A stretch of 64,000 bases of DNA from an uncultured Clostridia bacterium (lineage in GTDB: Bacteria; Bacillota; Clostridia; Oscillospirales; Acutalibacteraceae): contig CALWUW010000036.1 in assembly GCA_944384815.1 (NCBI GenBank), positions 62,001-126,000 of the forward strand, read 5' to 3'. Both the position numbers and the translations under genes were made by a program. Within the stretch, counting starts at the first letter, position 1, and each line of letters starts with the position of its first letter. Below are positions 52,439-61,084 of this stretch, piece after piece. The notes under the pieces were generated by a model. That model was not told the DNA's origin. It saw only the letters and a program-made list of their open reading frames with translations, and ran no database searches.

Positions 52439-54586
52439 ATGGAAGAGACGAAAAAGAATCGGCCGTATCGGTTTTTGGCTTTGGCGCTGGTTCCCCTGCT
52501 GGTGCTGGGGATTTACGTGGCGCGGCTGTACGATTGGCAGATCTTAAACGGGGAAACCTGGCTTACTACAGCGGATCACTCCACCCAGACAGTGGTGACC
52601 ATGACTTCCGCCCGGGGAGAGATCCTGGACAGCCAGGGCAATCCTCTGGCGGTAAACCAGACAGGCTATTCCGTGGTATTCAACTGGCTGTATCTGAAGC
52701 AAAGCACCACGGAAGAGACCAACCGCACGGAAAACGCCACCATCCATATGCTGATTACCCTTCTGGACGAAAAAGGCGTAGAGTGGCTGGATACGCTTCC
52801 TATCGTGTGTACGGAAAGCGGCGGATATGCCTTTAAAGAGGGCGAAGAAAAGGAGATCGCCGTTCTGAAAGGGAAGGATTACGCCGACGTGAACTCCTAC
52901 GCCGACGCCGATACCTGCATGGCCAACCTGATCCAGAAATACCAGGTGGAGGGTTATACTCCGGAGGAGACCCGGGATATTGTTTCCGTTCGGTACAACA
53001 TGGTAAAAGAACGGTTCAGCACCTCCTACCCGTATACCTTTGCGGAAAATATCACCGCGGAATGCGTGGCCATTATCAGTGAAAATTCCCAGAAGCTTCC
53101 GGGGGTGACGGTGGAAGTTACCACCTCCCGGATGTATTACGATACGTCCCTGATCCCTCAGATCGTGGGACAAATGGGAAAGATCCCCTCCATGGATCTG
53201 TATAACCAGGAGCTGAAGGACAAGGGGTACCAGCTGGACGACCTAATGGGCATCAGCGGCATCGAATCGGTGTTTGAGGATGAGCTCCGGGGCGTACCCG
53301 GGGAAAAAATGGTGGAGACCACCTCCACCGGCCAGTTGGCGGGAGAAACGGTGATCCGGGCGCCTCAGGCCGGGCAGACCATCTATCTTACCATCGACAG
53401 CAATCTCCAGCGAGTGGCCAATGCTTCCCTGGCGAAGAATGTTACGGCGGCCAGAGAAAACGGGGAGCGGCTTTGTGAGATCCGGAAAAACGGGGAATCT
53501 TCCGGCCATGGAGAGGATTGCTACCAGGGAGGCGCCGTGGTGCTGGACGTAAAAACCGGCGGTGTTTTGGCGGCAGGCAGCTTCCCTACCTATGACAGCG
53601 TGCTGGCGCAAAAGGATGCTTCCTATTACCAGTCCCTTCTGGAGGACGAAAACGGAAAGCCTCTGGTGAACAAGGCTTTCAGCGGCGCTTATGCCCCGGG
53701 TTCCTGCTTTAAACCGGTGGTGGCCTGCGCCGGTTTGCAGGAGGGCGTGATCACCAACACCACCCAAATTACCTGCACGGGAAAATATACCCGGTTTGAA
53801 AACGATAACGCCCATACCTGTATGAGCGTTCATGGATCCATCAATCTGCGCACGGCTCTGGCCCGTTCCTGCAACGTATACTTCTTTGAAGTGGGCTATC
53901 AGCTGGGGATCAACCCCCTGAATCTGTATTGCCAGCGGTTCGGCCTGGGAGTGACCACCGGAGTGGAAGTGGGCGAAAGCAGCGGCCGCTTAGCGGGGCC
54001 TGCCATTAAGAACCCCTGGTATGACGGCGACACCCTGAACGCCTCCATCGGCCAGAGCGATAACGCCTTTACGCCTTTGCAGCTGGCCACCATGGCGGCT
54101 ACCATTGCCAACGACGGCACCCGCCTGAAAACCACCCTGATCTCCCAGATTACCGATTATACCCGGTCGGAAATCCTGTATTCCATTACCCCGGAAGTGG
54201 CGGCGGAGGCCGGCGTTTCCCAGGAATACCTGGATTATGTGAAGGAAGGCATGGAGGCTGTTGTCAACGATCCCAGAGGAACGGCCCATTCCAGCCTGGG
54301 AGATTACCCGGTTTCCGTAGCGGGAAAAACCGGTACCGCCCAGACCAACGGTTCCGATAACGTGGTGTTTATCGGCTACGCCCCTGCGGACGATCCTCAG
54401 ATCGCCATTGCCGTGGTGTTGGAGCACGGGGACGTAAGCTCCTATTGCCAGAATGTGGTGGTGGATCTTCTCAACGCGTATTTTTACGATACCACCGTGG
54501 ATGAAAACGGAAACATCTATTCTCCTCCCCAGCAGCAGGCCATGGAGCAGGCGGCTAACGCCGGAAGCGGACGGCCGGAGGCATAA
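52439..54586 (+). CDS. mrdA: Penicillin-binding protein 2-type transpeptidase
   Basis: A 715-residue class B PBP that cross-links peptidoglycan during elongation. One membrane helix (FLALALVPLLVLGIYVA), a dimerisation/pedestal domain with TSARGEILDSQGNPLAVN, and a transpeptidase domain with SCFK (Ser422, Lys425; the usual motif is STFK), SCN (477-479) and KTGT (Lys630). A threonine to cysteine change at the second SxxK position is unusual but not disabling in principle. ATG at 52439 has AAAGGAGG. It follows mreD as expected; rodA, its glycosyltransferase partner, is not in the window. Confidence 0.95.
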   Translation: MEETKKNRPYRFLALALVPLLVLGIYVARLYDWQILNGETWLTTADHSTQTVVTMTSARGEILDSQGNPLAVNQTGYSVVFNWLYLKQSTTEETNRTENATIHMLITLLDEKGVEWLDTLPIVCTESGGYAFKEGEEKEIAVLKGKDYADVNSYADADTCMANLIQKYQVEGYTPEETRDIVSVRYNMVKERFSTSYPYTFAENITAECVAIISENSQKLPGVTVEVTTSRMYYDTSLIPQIVGQMGKIPSMDLYNQELKDKGYQLDDLMGISGIESVFEDELRGVPGEKMVETTSTGQLAGETVIRAPQAGQTIYLTIDSNLQRVANASLAKNVTAARENGERLCEIRKNGESSGHGEDCYQGGAVVLDVKTGGVLAAGSFPTYDSVLAQKDASYYQSLLEDENGKPLVNKAFSGAYAPGSCFKPVVACAGLQEGVITNTTQITCTGKYTRFENDNAHTCMSVHGSINLRTALARSCNVYFFEVGYQLGINPLNLYCQRFGLGVTTGVEVGESSGRLAGPAIKNPWYDGDTLNASIGQSDNAFTPLQLATMAATIANDGTRLKTTLISQITDYTRSEILYSITPEVAAEAGVSQEYLDYVKEGMEAVVNDPRGTAHSSLGDYPVSVAGKTGTAQTNGSDNVVFIGYAPADDPQIAIAVVLEHGDVSSYCQNVVVDLLNAYFYDTTVDENGNIYSPPQQQAMEQAANAGSGRPEA

Positions 54587-54836
54587 GCCTTTTAAGCCTT
54601 TCGAAAAAAGCCTGTGCCGGGAGTAGGGAACCGCCCGGCGCCATCCGGACGTTTCCCTTTTGCTTTTTCCTTTGGATGCTCTCCTTCTCCTTTTTGCTCT
54701 CTCCGGCGAAAGAACAAATTTAGATTTTTTATACGTTATAATACAAAGAGACCTGTGCAAATTGACGGAGATTTTCCCCGGAGTTTTGCCTTTCTGCTGA
54801 AAATCCCGGGAGAAGCCTTTTTCCTGCAAAAACATT

Positions 54837-54865
54837 TTGACTTGACAGGCGGAGTATGATACTAT
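54837..54865 (+). promoter_or_regulatory. Promoter of minD
   Basis: TTGACT, 17-base spacer, TACTAT. A second TATAAT lies at 54737-54742 without a good -35. The rest of the 54587-54883 gap shows no gene. Confidence 0.55.
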
Positions 54866-54883
54866 GAAAGTGGTGGTTTGTCA

Positions 54884-55630
54884 ATGGGTGTTGTAACGGT
54901 TATTACATCCGGAAAAGGCGGCGTGGGAAAATCCACCGTGTCCGCGGGGCTTGGCGCTGCGCTGGCTCGAAGAGGACGCCGGGTTTTGTTGATAGACGGA
55001 GACGGGGGACTCCCCTCTCTGGATCTTTTGCTTTCTTTCGGAGAAAATCAAGTATACGACCTGGCGGATGTGGTGGCCGGGAGGGCTTCTATTTCCCAGG
55101 CTATTTATCCCTGCCCTCTGCTGCAGGGGCTGTGGGTGATGCCGGCTCCTTCCCGGGAGGAGGATCTGGTAAGCCCGGAGATTATGCGGCAGCTACTGCA
55201 GGTGCTTTCGCCCTATTACGACCATATTCTGGTGGATTGCCCCGCGGGGCTGGGGCTGGGATTCCGCAGCGCGGCTGCGGCGGCCCAGCGGGCGCTGATT
55301 GTAGCTACGCCGGACCCGATCTCCCTTCGGGGAGCAAGAAAGGCCCGGGAAGCTTTGGAGCAGCAGGGGCTTTCCCAGATGCGGCTTTTGGTGAACCGTT
55401 TTTCCGCCGCTTCTTTCCGGGCGCAGAAAGCGTTTCAGGATCTGGACGCGGTGATCGACGCGGCAGGTCTGCAGCTGATCGGGGTGGTGCCGGAAGATCC
55501 TTTGGTTTCCGCCTCCGCTTCGGAAGGGAAGCTGCTTCCGGAGAAAAGCGCCGCAGGAAGGGCCTTTGCCCGGACGGCGGCCCGGCTGGAAGGGGAATCC
55601 ATTCCCCTGGCTTCTTTGCAGACATTCTGA
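54884..55630 (+). CDS. minD: MinD-like ATPase without its usual membrane anchor
   Basis: A 248-residue deviant Walker A ATPase of the MinD/ParA group. P-loop GKGGVGKST has both lysines (K11, K16); the second motif is [17 protein letters not shown] where MinD normally has DIGLRNLD. The protein ends [11 protein letters not shown] and lacks the basic amphipathic helix (typically LKRLF-like) that anchors MinD to the membrane. minC and minE, its usual neighbours, are absent. ATG at 54884 is preferred over TTG at 54878 because of the GGTGG spacing. It follows mrdA and has its own promoter. Could be MinD that uses other partners, or a MinD-derived positioning ATPase. Confidence 0.8.
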   Translation: MGVVTVITSGKGGVGKSTVSAGLGAALARRGRRVLLIDGDGGLPSLDLLLSFGENQVYDLADVVAGRASISQAIYPCPLLQGLWVMPAPSREEDLVSPEIMRQLLQVLSPYYDHILVDCPAGLGLGFRSAAAAAQRALIVATPDPISLRGARKAREALEQQGLSQMRLLVNRFSAASFRAQKAFQDLDAVIDAAGLQLIGVVPEDPLVSASASEGKLLPEKSAAGRAFARTAARLEGESIPLASLQTF

Positions 55631-55724
55631 AGGTAGTGGATTTTTCTTTTTGGCGTTTTGCCGTTTGATATGGGGAAACAGAGCAAAAGTATTGATGTTT
55701 TTTGTTAAAGGAGGAGTTTTTACA

Positions 55725-56129
55725 ATGAATATTGCTTTGATCGCACACGACTCCAAGAAGGAACTTATGGTGCAGTTTTGTATTGCGTACTGCGGCGTTT
55801 TAAGCCGACATTTTCTTTGTGCCACAGGCACCACCGGCAAGTTGGTAGCGGAAGCCACAGGGCTGAAGATCCAGCGGTTTTTGGCCGGCTCCCAGGGCGG
55901 CGATCAGCAGATCGCGGCGCGGATCGCCTGCAACGAAGTGGATCTTCTGCTTTTGTTCCGGGATCCCCTTTCCCCCAAGCCCCATGAGCCCAACGATATG
56001 AACTTGCTGCGGCTGTGTGATATGCATAACATTCCCGTGGCCACCAATATCGCCACGGCGGAAGTGCTGATCCACGGCCTGGAGCGGGGCGATCTGGATT
56101 GGCGGAATATTCTTAATAGCAATGGATGA
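55725..56129 (+). CDS. mgsA: Methylglyoxal synthase
   Basis: A 134-residue enzyme that turns dihydroxyacetone phosphate into methylglyoxal and phosphate, a bypass of lower glycolysis under phosphate limitation. Family motifs are present: [10 protein letters not shown], the phosphate loop ATGTTG, SGPxGGDQQ-like [13 protein letters not shown], and LLFRDPL followed by PHEPND (catalytic Asp residues). ATG at 55725 has AAAGGAGGAG. It follows minD, a standard clostridial order (min genes, rodA, mgsA) with the middle genes missing here. Confidence 0.95.
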   Translation: MNIALIAHDSKKELMVQFCIAYCGVLSRHFLCATGTTGKLVAEATGLKIQRFLAGSQGGDQQIAARIACNEVDLLLLFRDPLSPKPHEPNDMNLLRLCDMHNIPVATNIATAEVLIHGLERGDLDWRNILNSNG

Positions 56130-56157
56130 AACCGGGGGGTGACCCCGTGGGCTGTGA

Positions 56158-56434
56158 ACGGATGAGTACCCATTTTTCCCTGCCACAGAGAAAGGCGCTT
56201 CTTTCTCCGGAAAGAAGGCTGAAAGCGCCTTGCCAAGGGAAGCGGAGAAGACGACCGGGAGCCCGGCGCATTCCCTGCGTATAGAGGGAAGAAAAAAGGA
56301 AGGCAAAGCACAGGGCAAAGGGCACAGGGCGCAAGCCCACAAGCTCACAAGCCCACAAGCCTTCGAAAAAGGGTGGCACCACGAGGATCCCCTCGTCCCT
56401 TTGCAGTTTGCAGGGACGGGGTTTCTTTATTTTC
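56158..56434 (+). ncRNA. T-box leader of the hisS-aspS-queH run
   Basis: A tRNA-sensing T-box. Stem I opens with GGATGAGTA, the apical conserved CAGAGA and GCTGAAAG are seen near 56192 and 56218, and the T-box core AGGGTGGCACCACG lies at 56370-56383. The terminator pairs CCCCTCGTCCCT (56389-56400) with AGGGACGGGG (56412-56421) and ends in TTTCTTTATTTT. The specifier is not certain; GACGAC at about 56255 in the descending strand of stem I offers GAC (Asp), and no CAC or CAT was seen at a convincing place. A tandem array occupies the linker before the T-box core. Confidence 0.88.
56308..56362. repeat. 7-bp and 8-bp arrays inside the T-box leader
   Basis: Four 7-base units (GCACAGG, GCAAAGG, GCACAGG, GCGCAAG) lead directly into four 8-base units (GCAAGCCC, ACAAGCTC, ACAAGCCC, ACAAGCCT). 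The switch from 7 to 8 occurs inside one continuous tract. Confidence 0.75.
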
Positions 56435-56565
56435 CGGATGTTTCCCGCTCTTTTGGGAAAGGCCGGCTTTGGCCCCCGGAAAACGAAAATATGCAGCTTT
56501 GTATAAAGCCGGATACGATAAAATAGATACGCACATAGATACCACAAGAAAGGATGAACCGATGT

Positions 56566-57879
56566 ATGGCACTTCTTACACAGGCCCCCAGAGGGACCCA
56601 GGACATTCTCCCTTCCCAAAGCGGAGATTGGCAGCTTTTGGAAAAGGTAATGCGGGAGGAAGCGGAGCTCCACGGATTCGGCGAGATCCGCACCCCTGTT
56701 TTTGAGCACACGGAGCTGTTCCTGCGCAGCGTAGGGGAAACCACAGACGTGGTGCAAAAGGAAATGTACACCTTTAACGATAAAGGAGGGCGCTCCATCA
56801 CCCTGCGCCCGGAAGGGACGGCGGGAGCCGTCCGGGCTATGCTGGAACACGGGCTGTATAACGATGCCCTGCCTGTGAAGCTGTATTATTTTACTTCCTG
56901 CTATCGCTACGAAAAGGCCCAGAAAGGCCGTCTGCGGGAATTTCACCAGTTCGGAACGGAAATGTTCGGCAGCGCCTCCCCTCTGGCGGATGCCCAGGTG
57001 ATCTCCATTGCGGACTCCGTGTTTAAACGGCTGGGTGTTAAGGATCTGACGTTGGAGATCAACTCCATCGGCTGCCCCCAGTGCCGGAAAACCTATCTGG
57101 AGGCACTGAAGGAATATTTCTCCCAGCAGAAGGAGCAGCTTTGCGAAACCTGCCTTTCCCGTCTGGAGCGGAATCCCATGCGGATTCTGGACTGCAAAAG
57201 CCCGGTGTGCAGTCAGATCGCCCAGGGGGCGCCGAAGGTGCTGGATCACCTGTGCCCGGACTGCGCCCAGCATTTTCAGCAGGTGCAGAAGGCTCTGGAA
57301 GAGCTGAACATCCCCTTCGTTGTGAACCCCTCCATTGTCCGCGGGCTGGATTATTATACCCGGACGGTGTTTGAATTTGTTTCCCGCAGCACCGGCGCGC
57401 CTTTGACCTTATGCGGCGGAGGAAGGTACGACGGCCTGGTGGAAGAAATGGGAGGAAATCCCCTGCCGGCTCTGGGCTTTGGCATGGGAATGGAGCGGGT
57501 GCTGATGGTGCTCCAGGCCCAACAGGCGGAGCTGCCGCAAAAGTCCCGCTGCCAGGTGTTTATCGGCGCTTTGGGGCAGGAAGCCCAAATGGCCGCTTTC
57601 CGCATGGCCCATGAGCTGCGGCTTTCCGGCGTTGCCGCCGCCTGCGACGTAAACGGCCGGGGGCTGAAGGCGCAGATGAAATACGCCGATAAGCTGGGAG
57701 CGGCTTACAGCCTGGTGCTGGGAGACGATGAGCTGCAAAGCGGTTCCGCCCAGCTGAAAAACATGAAAACCGGCGAAAAGCATTCGGTATTCATTGGGGA
57801 CGGCTTTGTGGAGCAGTTTGCCGCCATTGAAGCGGAAGACCAGCTGAAAGAGGATTTCCTCCTGACGATGGAAGAATAA
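56566..57879 (+). CDS. hisS: Histidyl-tRNA synthetase
   Basis: A 437-residue class II synthetase that charges tRNA-His. Motif 1 region near RGTQDILP, motif 2 FYYFTSCYRYEKAQKGRLREFHQ-type sequence near residue 110, the histidine-A-like motif RGLDYYTRTVFEF near residue 260, and motif 3 GFGMGMERVLMVL are visible. A C-terminal anticodon-binding domain follows. The start is set at 56566 (MALLTQ); ATG at 56554 in the same frame is possible but too close to the AAAGG site. Expression is under a T-box. aspS follows after a 363-base repeat-rich gap. Confidence 0.95.
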   Translation: MALLTQAPRGTQDILPSQSGDWQLLEKVMREEAELHGFGEIRTPVFEHTELFLRSVGETTDVVQKEMYTFNDKGGRSITLRPEGTAGAVRAMLEHGLYNDALPVKLYYFTSCYRYEKAQKGRLREFHQFGTEMFGSASPLADAQVISIADSVFKRLGVKDLTLEINSIGCPQCRKTYLEALKEYFSQQKEQLCETCLSRLERNPMRILDCKSPVCSQIAQGAPKVLDHLCPDCAQHFQQVQKALEELNIPFVVNPSIVRGLDYYTRTVFEFVSRSTGAPLTLCGGGRYDGLVEEMGGNPLPALGFGMGMERVLMVLQAQQAELPQKSRCQVFIGALGQEAQMAAFRMAHELRLSGVAAACDVNGRGLKAQMKYADKLGAAYSLVLGDDELQSGSAQLKNMKTGEKHSVFIGDGFVEQFAAIEAEDQLKEDFLLTMEE

Positions 57880-57890
57880 GAAACAGATTC

Positions 57891-57914
57891 GGTGGTTTGG
57901 CGGTTTGTCGGTTT
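57891..57914. repeat. 8-bp tandem array (GGCGGTTT type)
   Basis: GGTGGTTT, GGCGGTTT, GTCGGTTT, starting 11 bases after the hisS stop. Confidence 0.65.
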
Positions 57915-57978
57915 GGCATCCGGTTCCGTATCCGGCCCGGGTCTCCTTGCCGGGAGCCGAAACTCGGGAGGCAGAAAG

Positions 57979-58056
57979 CAGGAAACAGGCAACAGGAAAC
58001 AGGCAACCCGGCAACCGGCAACCGGCAACCGGCAACAGGCAAAAGGCAATCGGAAA
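57979..58056. repeat. 11-unit 7-bp array (CCGGCAA/CAGGAAA type) between hisS and aspS
   Basis: CAGGAAA, CAGGCAA, CAGGAAA, CAGGCAA, then one extra C, then four identical CCGGCAA, CAGGCAA, AAGGCAA, TCGGAAA. The alternation of two unit versions at the left end points to duplication of 14-base pairs; the four identical units point to recent expansion. Confidence 0.9.
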
Positions 58057-58096
58057 CCCCGGATCAGGAAGCCAATAAGAATACGGATAATATGGC

Positions 58097-58132
58097 CAAT
58101 ACAGACAATACGAACAATACAAACAATACAGG
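58097..58132. repeat. 9-bp tandem array (CAATACAGA type)
   Basis: CAATACAGA, CAATACGAA, CAATACAAA, CAATACAGG. A looser tract of GATACA/GCAAGA units continues at 58165-58200, just before aspS. Confidence 0.8.
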
Positions 58133-58242
58133 CAGGCAAAGGGACAAAGCTCCGGAAGAGGAATACAGGATACAGAATGCAAGATACAAGACGCAAGATG
58201 TAGTCCCTGCAGCCTACCGATATACATTTGGAGGAATGGCAA

Positions 58243-60066
58243 ATGGCAGAAACAATGAAAGGGCTGAAGCGGACCCATTATTGCGGGCAGCTTCGTCTGG
58301 AAGACGCAGGCAAGGAAATAACGGTTTGCGGCTGGGTGCAGCGGCAGAGAGACCTGGGGCAGCTTATCTTTATTGATCTTCGGGACCGTACGGGTATTGT
58401 GCAGCTGGCCTTTGACGACGATTCCCAGACAGAGCTGTTTGAGAAAGCCTTTACCGCCCGGGCGGAATTTGTGCTGGCGGCCAAGGGCGTGGTTCGGGAA
58501 CGGGCCTCTAAAAATATGGAGATCCCCACGGGAGAAATCGAGATCCAGGTAGAGGATCTGCGGGTTCTGGCCAAGGCGGACACCCCTCCCTTTGAGATCG
58601 TGGAGCATTCCTCCGTTAAGGAAGATACCCGGCTGAAATACCGGTATCTGGACCTGCGCCGGCCGGGTATGCAACGGGCTATCTTAAAGCGCCATGCCAT
58701 CACCAAGGCGGCTCATGACTATTTTGACGCCAACGGTTTTGTGGAGATAGAGACCCCCACCCTGATTAAATCCACGCCGGAAGGCGCCCGGGACTATCTG
58801 GTTCCTTCCCGGGTAAAGCCCGGCTCCTTCTTCGCGCTGCCCCAGTCCCCCCAGCTGTTCAAGCAGCTGCTGATGCTTTCCGGTTTTGACCGGTATATGC
58901 AGATCGCCCGCTGCTATCGGGACGAGGACCTGCGGGCGGACCGCCAGCCGGAATTTACCCAGATCGACCTGGAAATGAGTTTTGTTACTCCCGACGACGT
59001 AATGACCATCGGAGAAGGCTTTTTGAAGGACGTATACAAAAAGGTTCTGGATGTGGACGTGGAAACGCCCTTCCTGCGTATGCCCTGGAAAGAGGCCATG
59101 GAGCGCTTTGGCTCCGATAAGCCGGACCTTCGCTTCGGCATGGAGCTGAAAGATCTCAGCGATGCCCTGAAGGGAACGCAGTTCCGGGTATTTGCGGGAG
59201 CGCTTAAAAAGGGAAGCGTTCGGGGCATCAATTTCAAAGGTGGCGCCCAGAAGCTTACCCGGAAAGAGATCGATAAGCTCACCGAATGGATCAAGGCCTA
59301 CGGCGCCAAGGGGCTGGCCTGGACCCGCCTGGCGGAAACCGGGGAAAGCTCTTCCTATGAGAAATTCCTTTCTCCGGAAGAAAACGCCGCTATCCGGGAA
59401 ATTTTGCAGGCGGAGACCGGGGACGTGCTGCTGCTGGTAGCCAGCGAAAAGAACAGCGTGGTGTTCGCGTCTTTGGGCGCCCTTCGCTGCGAATTGGCGG
59501 CCCGTTATGAATTGATCGACACCCGGAAGCCCTGCTTCCTGTGGGTGACGGATTTCCCCCTGTTTGAGTATGACGATGAGGAAAACCGCTGGGTGGCCAT
59601 GCACCATCCCTTTACCGCTCCCCGTGAGGAAGACCGGGAGAAGCTGCTGACGGATCCCGGCGCGGTGTGCGCCCAGGCGTACGACGTGGTGCTTAACGGC
59701 TATGAGCTGGGCGGCGGCTCCATCCGGATCAACGATCCCCAGCTGCAGAAGACTATGTTCCAGGCTTTGGGCTTTTCTCCGGAAGAAGCCCAGCGCCGGT
59801 TTGGCTTTTTGACGGACGCTTTCCGCTACGGTGTGCCGCCTCATGGAGGCATGGCCTTTGGGCTGGACCGTCTGGTAATGCTGATGCTGGGATACGACAG
59901 TATCCGGGACGTGATCGCCTTCCCCAAAGTGGCATCTTCCGGTGACCTGATGACGGATGCTCCCTCGCCGGTGGACGCAAAACAGCTGGAAGAGCTGCAC
60001 ATTGCCCTTCGAAAGGAAGCAGAGGAAGCGGTAAAAGCGGAGGAAGCGCCGGAGACAGCGGAATAA
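58243..60066 (+). CDS. aspS: Aspartyl-tRNA synthetase
   Basis: A 607-residue bacterial-type AspRS. An N-terminal OB-fold anticodon domain (CGWVQRQRDLGQLIFIDLRDRTGIVQL) leads to the class II core with motif 2 FDRYMQIARCYRDEDLRADRQPEFTQ, an inserted GAD domain (near residues 290-420) and motif 3 GMAFGLDRLVMLMLG. ATG at 58243 follows GGAGG by 8 bases. It is second in the T-box-led run and is followed 77 bases later by queH. Whether it charges tRNA-Asn as well depends on a residue choice I did not resolve. Confidence 0.96.
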   Translation: MAETMKGLKRTHYCGQLRLEDAGKEITVCGWVQRQRDLGQLIFIDLRDRTGIVQLAFDDDSQTELFEKAFTARAEFVLAAKGVVRERASKNMEIPTGEIEIQVEDLRVLAKADTPPFEIVEHSSVKEDTRLKYRYLDLRRPGMQRAILKRHAITKAAHDYFDANGFVEIETPTLIKSTPEGARDYLVPSRVKPGSFFALPQSPQLFKQLLMLSGFDRYMQIARCYRDEDLRADRQPEFTQIDLEMSFVTPDDVMTIGEGFLKDVYKKVLDVDVETPFLRMPWKEAMERFGSDKPDLRFGMELKDLSDALKGTQFRVFAGALKKGSVRGINFKGGAQKLTRKEIDKLTEWIKAYGAKGLAWTRLAETGESSSYEKFLSPEENAAIREILQAETGDVLLLVASEKNSVVFASLGALRCELAARYELIDTRKPCFLWVTDFPLFEYDDEENRWVAMHHPFTAPREEDREKLLTDPGAVCAQAYDVVLNGYELGGGSIRINDPQLQKTMFQALGFSPEEAQRRFGFLTDAFRYGVPPHGGMAFGLDRLVMLMLGYDSIRDVIAFPKVASSGDLMTDAPSPVDAKQLEELHIALRKEAEEAVKAEEAPETAE

Positions 60067-60143
60067 CCGCTGGAAGGCCGGCTGCCTTTAAAGCCGCTGC
60101 AGGAAACCGAGGCCGGTTTGGCCGGGAAAGAAGAGGACTTTTT

Positions 60144-60968
60144 ATGGAACGTTCCTTTGAGGGAGAAAACGAGGCTCTCCGGGAGAAAAACCAGGCAAAA
60201 CCCGGAACCCCGGGAAACAGCGGGCAAAGCCCCAGGCCCGCCCCTGTGCGGACTGTGCGGAATTACCAAAAGGAGCTGGAACGGATCTTGTCCCGGCTGG
60301 AATCCCGGCAGGAGGAAAAACCCGGTGAGGCGCCGGAGAAGCTGCTGCTTCACGGCTGCTGCGCTCCCTGCAGCAGCTATGTGCTGGAATATTTAAGCCG
60401 GTATTTTTCCATTACCCTTTGGTTTTACAACCCCAATATCTCTTCAAAAGAAGAATATGAGAAACGGGCGGAGGAACTGAAACGGCTGGTGAAGTCTTTG
60501 CCGGTGAAATACCCGGTTTCCGTGGAGATCCCACCCTGGGATCCGGAACCCTTTTTCCGTGCGGCCAGAGGACTGGAACAGGAGCCGGAAGGAGGCGCCC
60601 GCTGCCGGGAGTGTTTTGCCCTGCGTTTGGAGCAGGCGGCGGCTTTGGCATCATCCCGGGGATTTCCCTGGTATTGCACCACCCTTTCCATCAGCCCTCT
60701 AAAAAACGCGCCCTTGCTGAACGCTTTGGGGGAAGAAATGGGGAAACGATATGGGGTTTCCTATCTTCCGTCGGACTTTAAGAAAAAAGAAGGGTATAAA
60801 CGTTCCTTGGAGCTTTCCCGGGAATATGGGCTCTACCGTCAGGATTATTGCGGCTGTGCCTTTTCCCGTCAGGAACGGCTTCAAAAAAAGCAGGAAGTAT
60901 GTGTCGGGGAAGGAACTGCGGTTTCTTTGGAAAAATCGGCAGCCGGAAAAGCTTCGGAAAGAGAATAA
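60144..60968 (+). CDS. queH: Epoxyqueuosine reductase QueH
   Basis: A 274-residue member of the QueH (DUF208) family, which performs the last step of queuosine formation, reducing epoxyqueuosine in the tRNA wobble position. Conserved cysteine pairs are HGCCAPCSS near residue 70 and CRECF near residue 155, then DYCGCAFS near residue 245, consistent with an iron-sulfur cluster plus a second metal and redox cysteines. The first 60 residues are a hydrophilic extension. It follows aspS and hisS, whose tRNAs both carry queuosine. An in-window queT supplies precursor. Confidence 0.92.
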   Translation: MERSFEGENEALREKNQAKPGTPGNSGQSPRPAPVRTVRNYQKELERILSRLESRQEEKPGEAPEKLLLHGCCAPCSSYVLEYLSRYFSITLWFYNPNISSKEEYEKRAEELKRLVKSLPVKYPVSVEIPPWDPEPFFRAARGLEQEPEGGARCRECFALRLEQAAALASSRGFPWYCTTLSISPLKNAPLLNALGEEMGKRYGVSYLPSDFKKKEGYKRSLELSREYGLYRQDYCGCAFSRQERLQKKQEVCVGEGTAVSLEKSAAGKASERE

Positions 60969-61026
60969 AGCTTGTAAATATATTTTAAAGAATTATGAAA
61001 TCTCCAGATTGAGGTATGATTAAAGG

Positions 61027-61066
61027 ACGATTTCACGATTTTACAGTTTTACGATTTCTATAGTTT
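61027..61066. repeat. 8-bp tandem array (ACGATTTT type)
   Basis: ACGATTTC, ACGATTTT, ACAGTTTT, ACGATTTC, TATAGTTT; ends about 15 bases before the HxlR ribosome binding site. Confidence 0.75.
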
Positions 61067-61084
61067 CGTGGCACCTGAAAGGAA

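Noticed and set aside
57979..58056. Possible CRISPR array
   Set aside because: Units are 7 bases with no spacers, and no cas genes are present.
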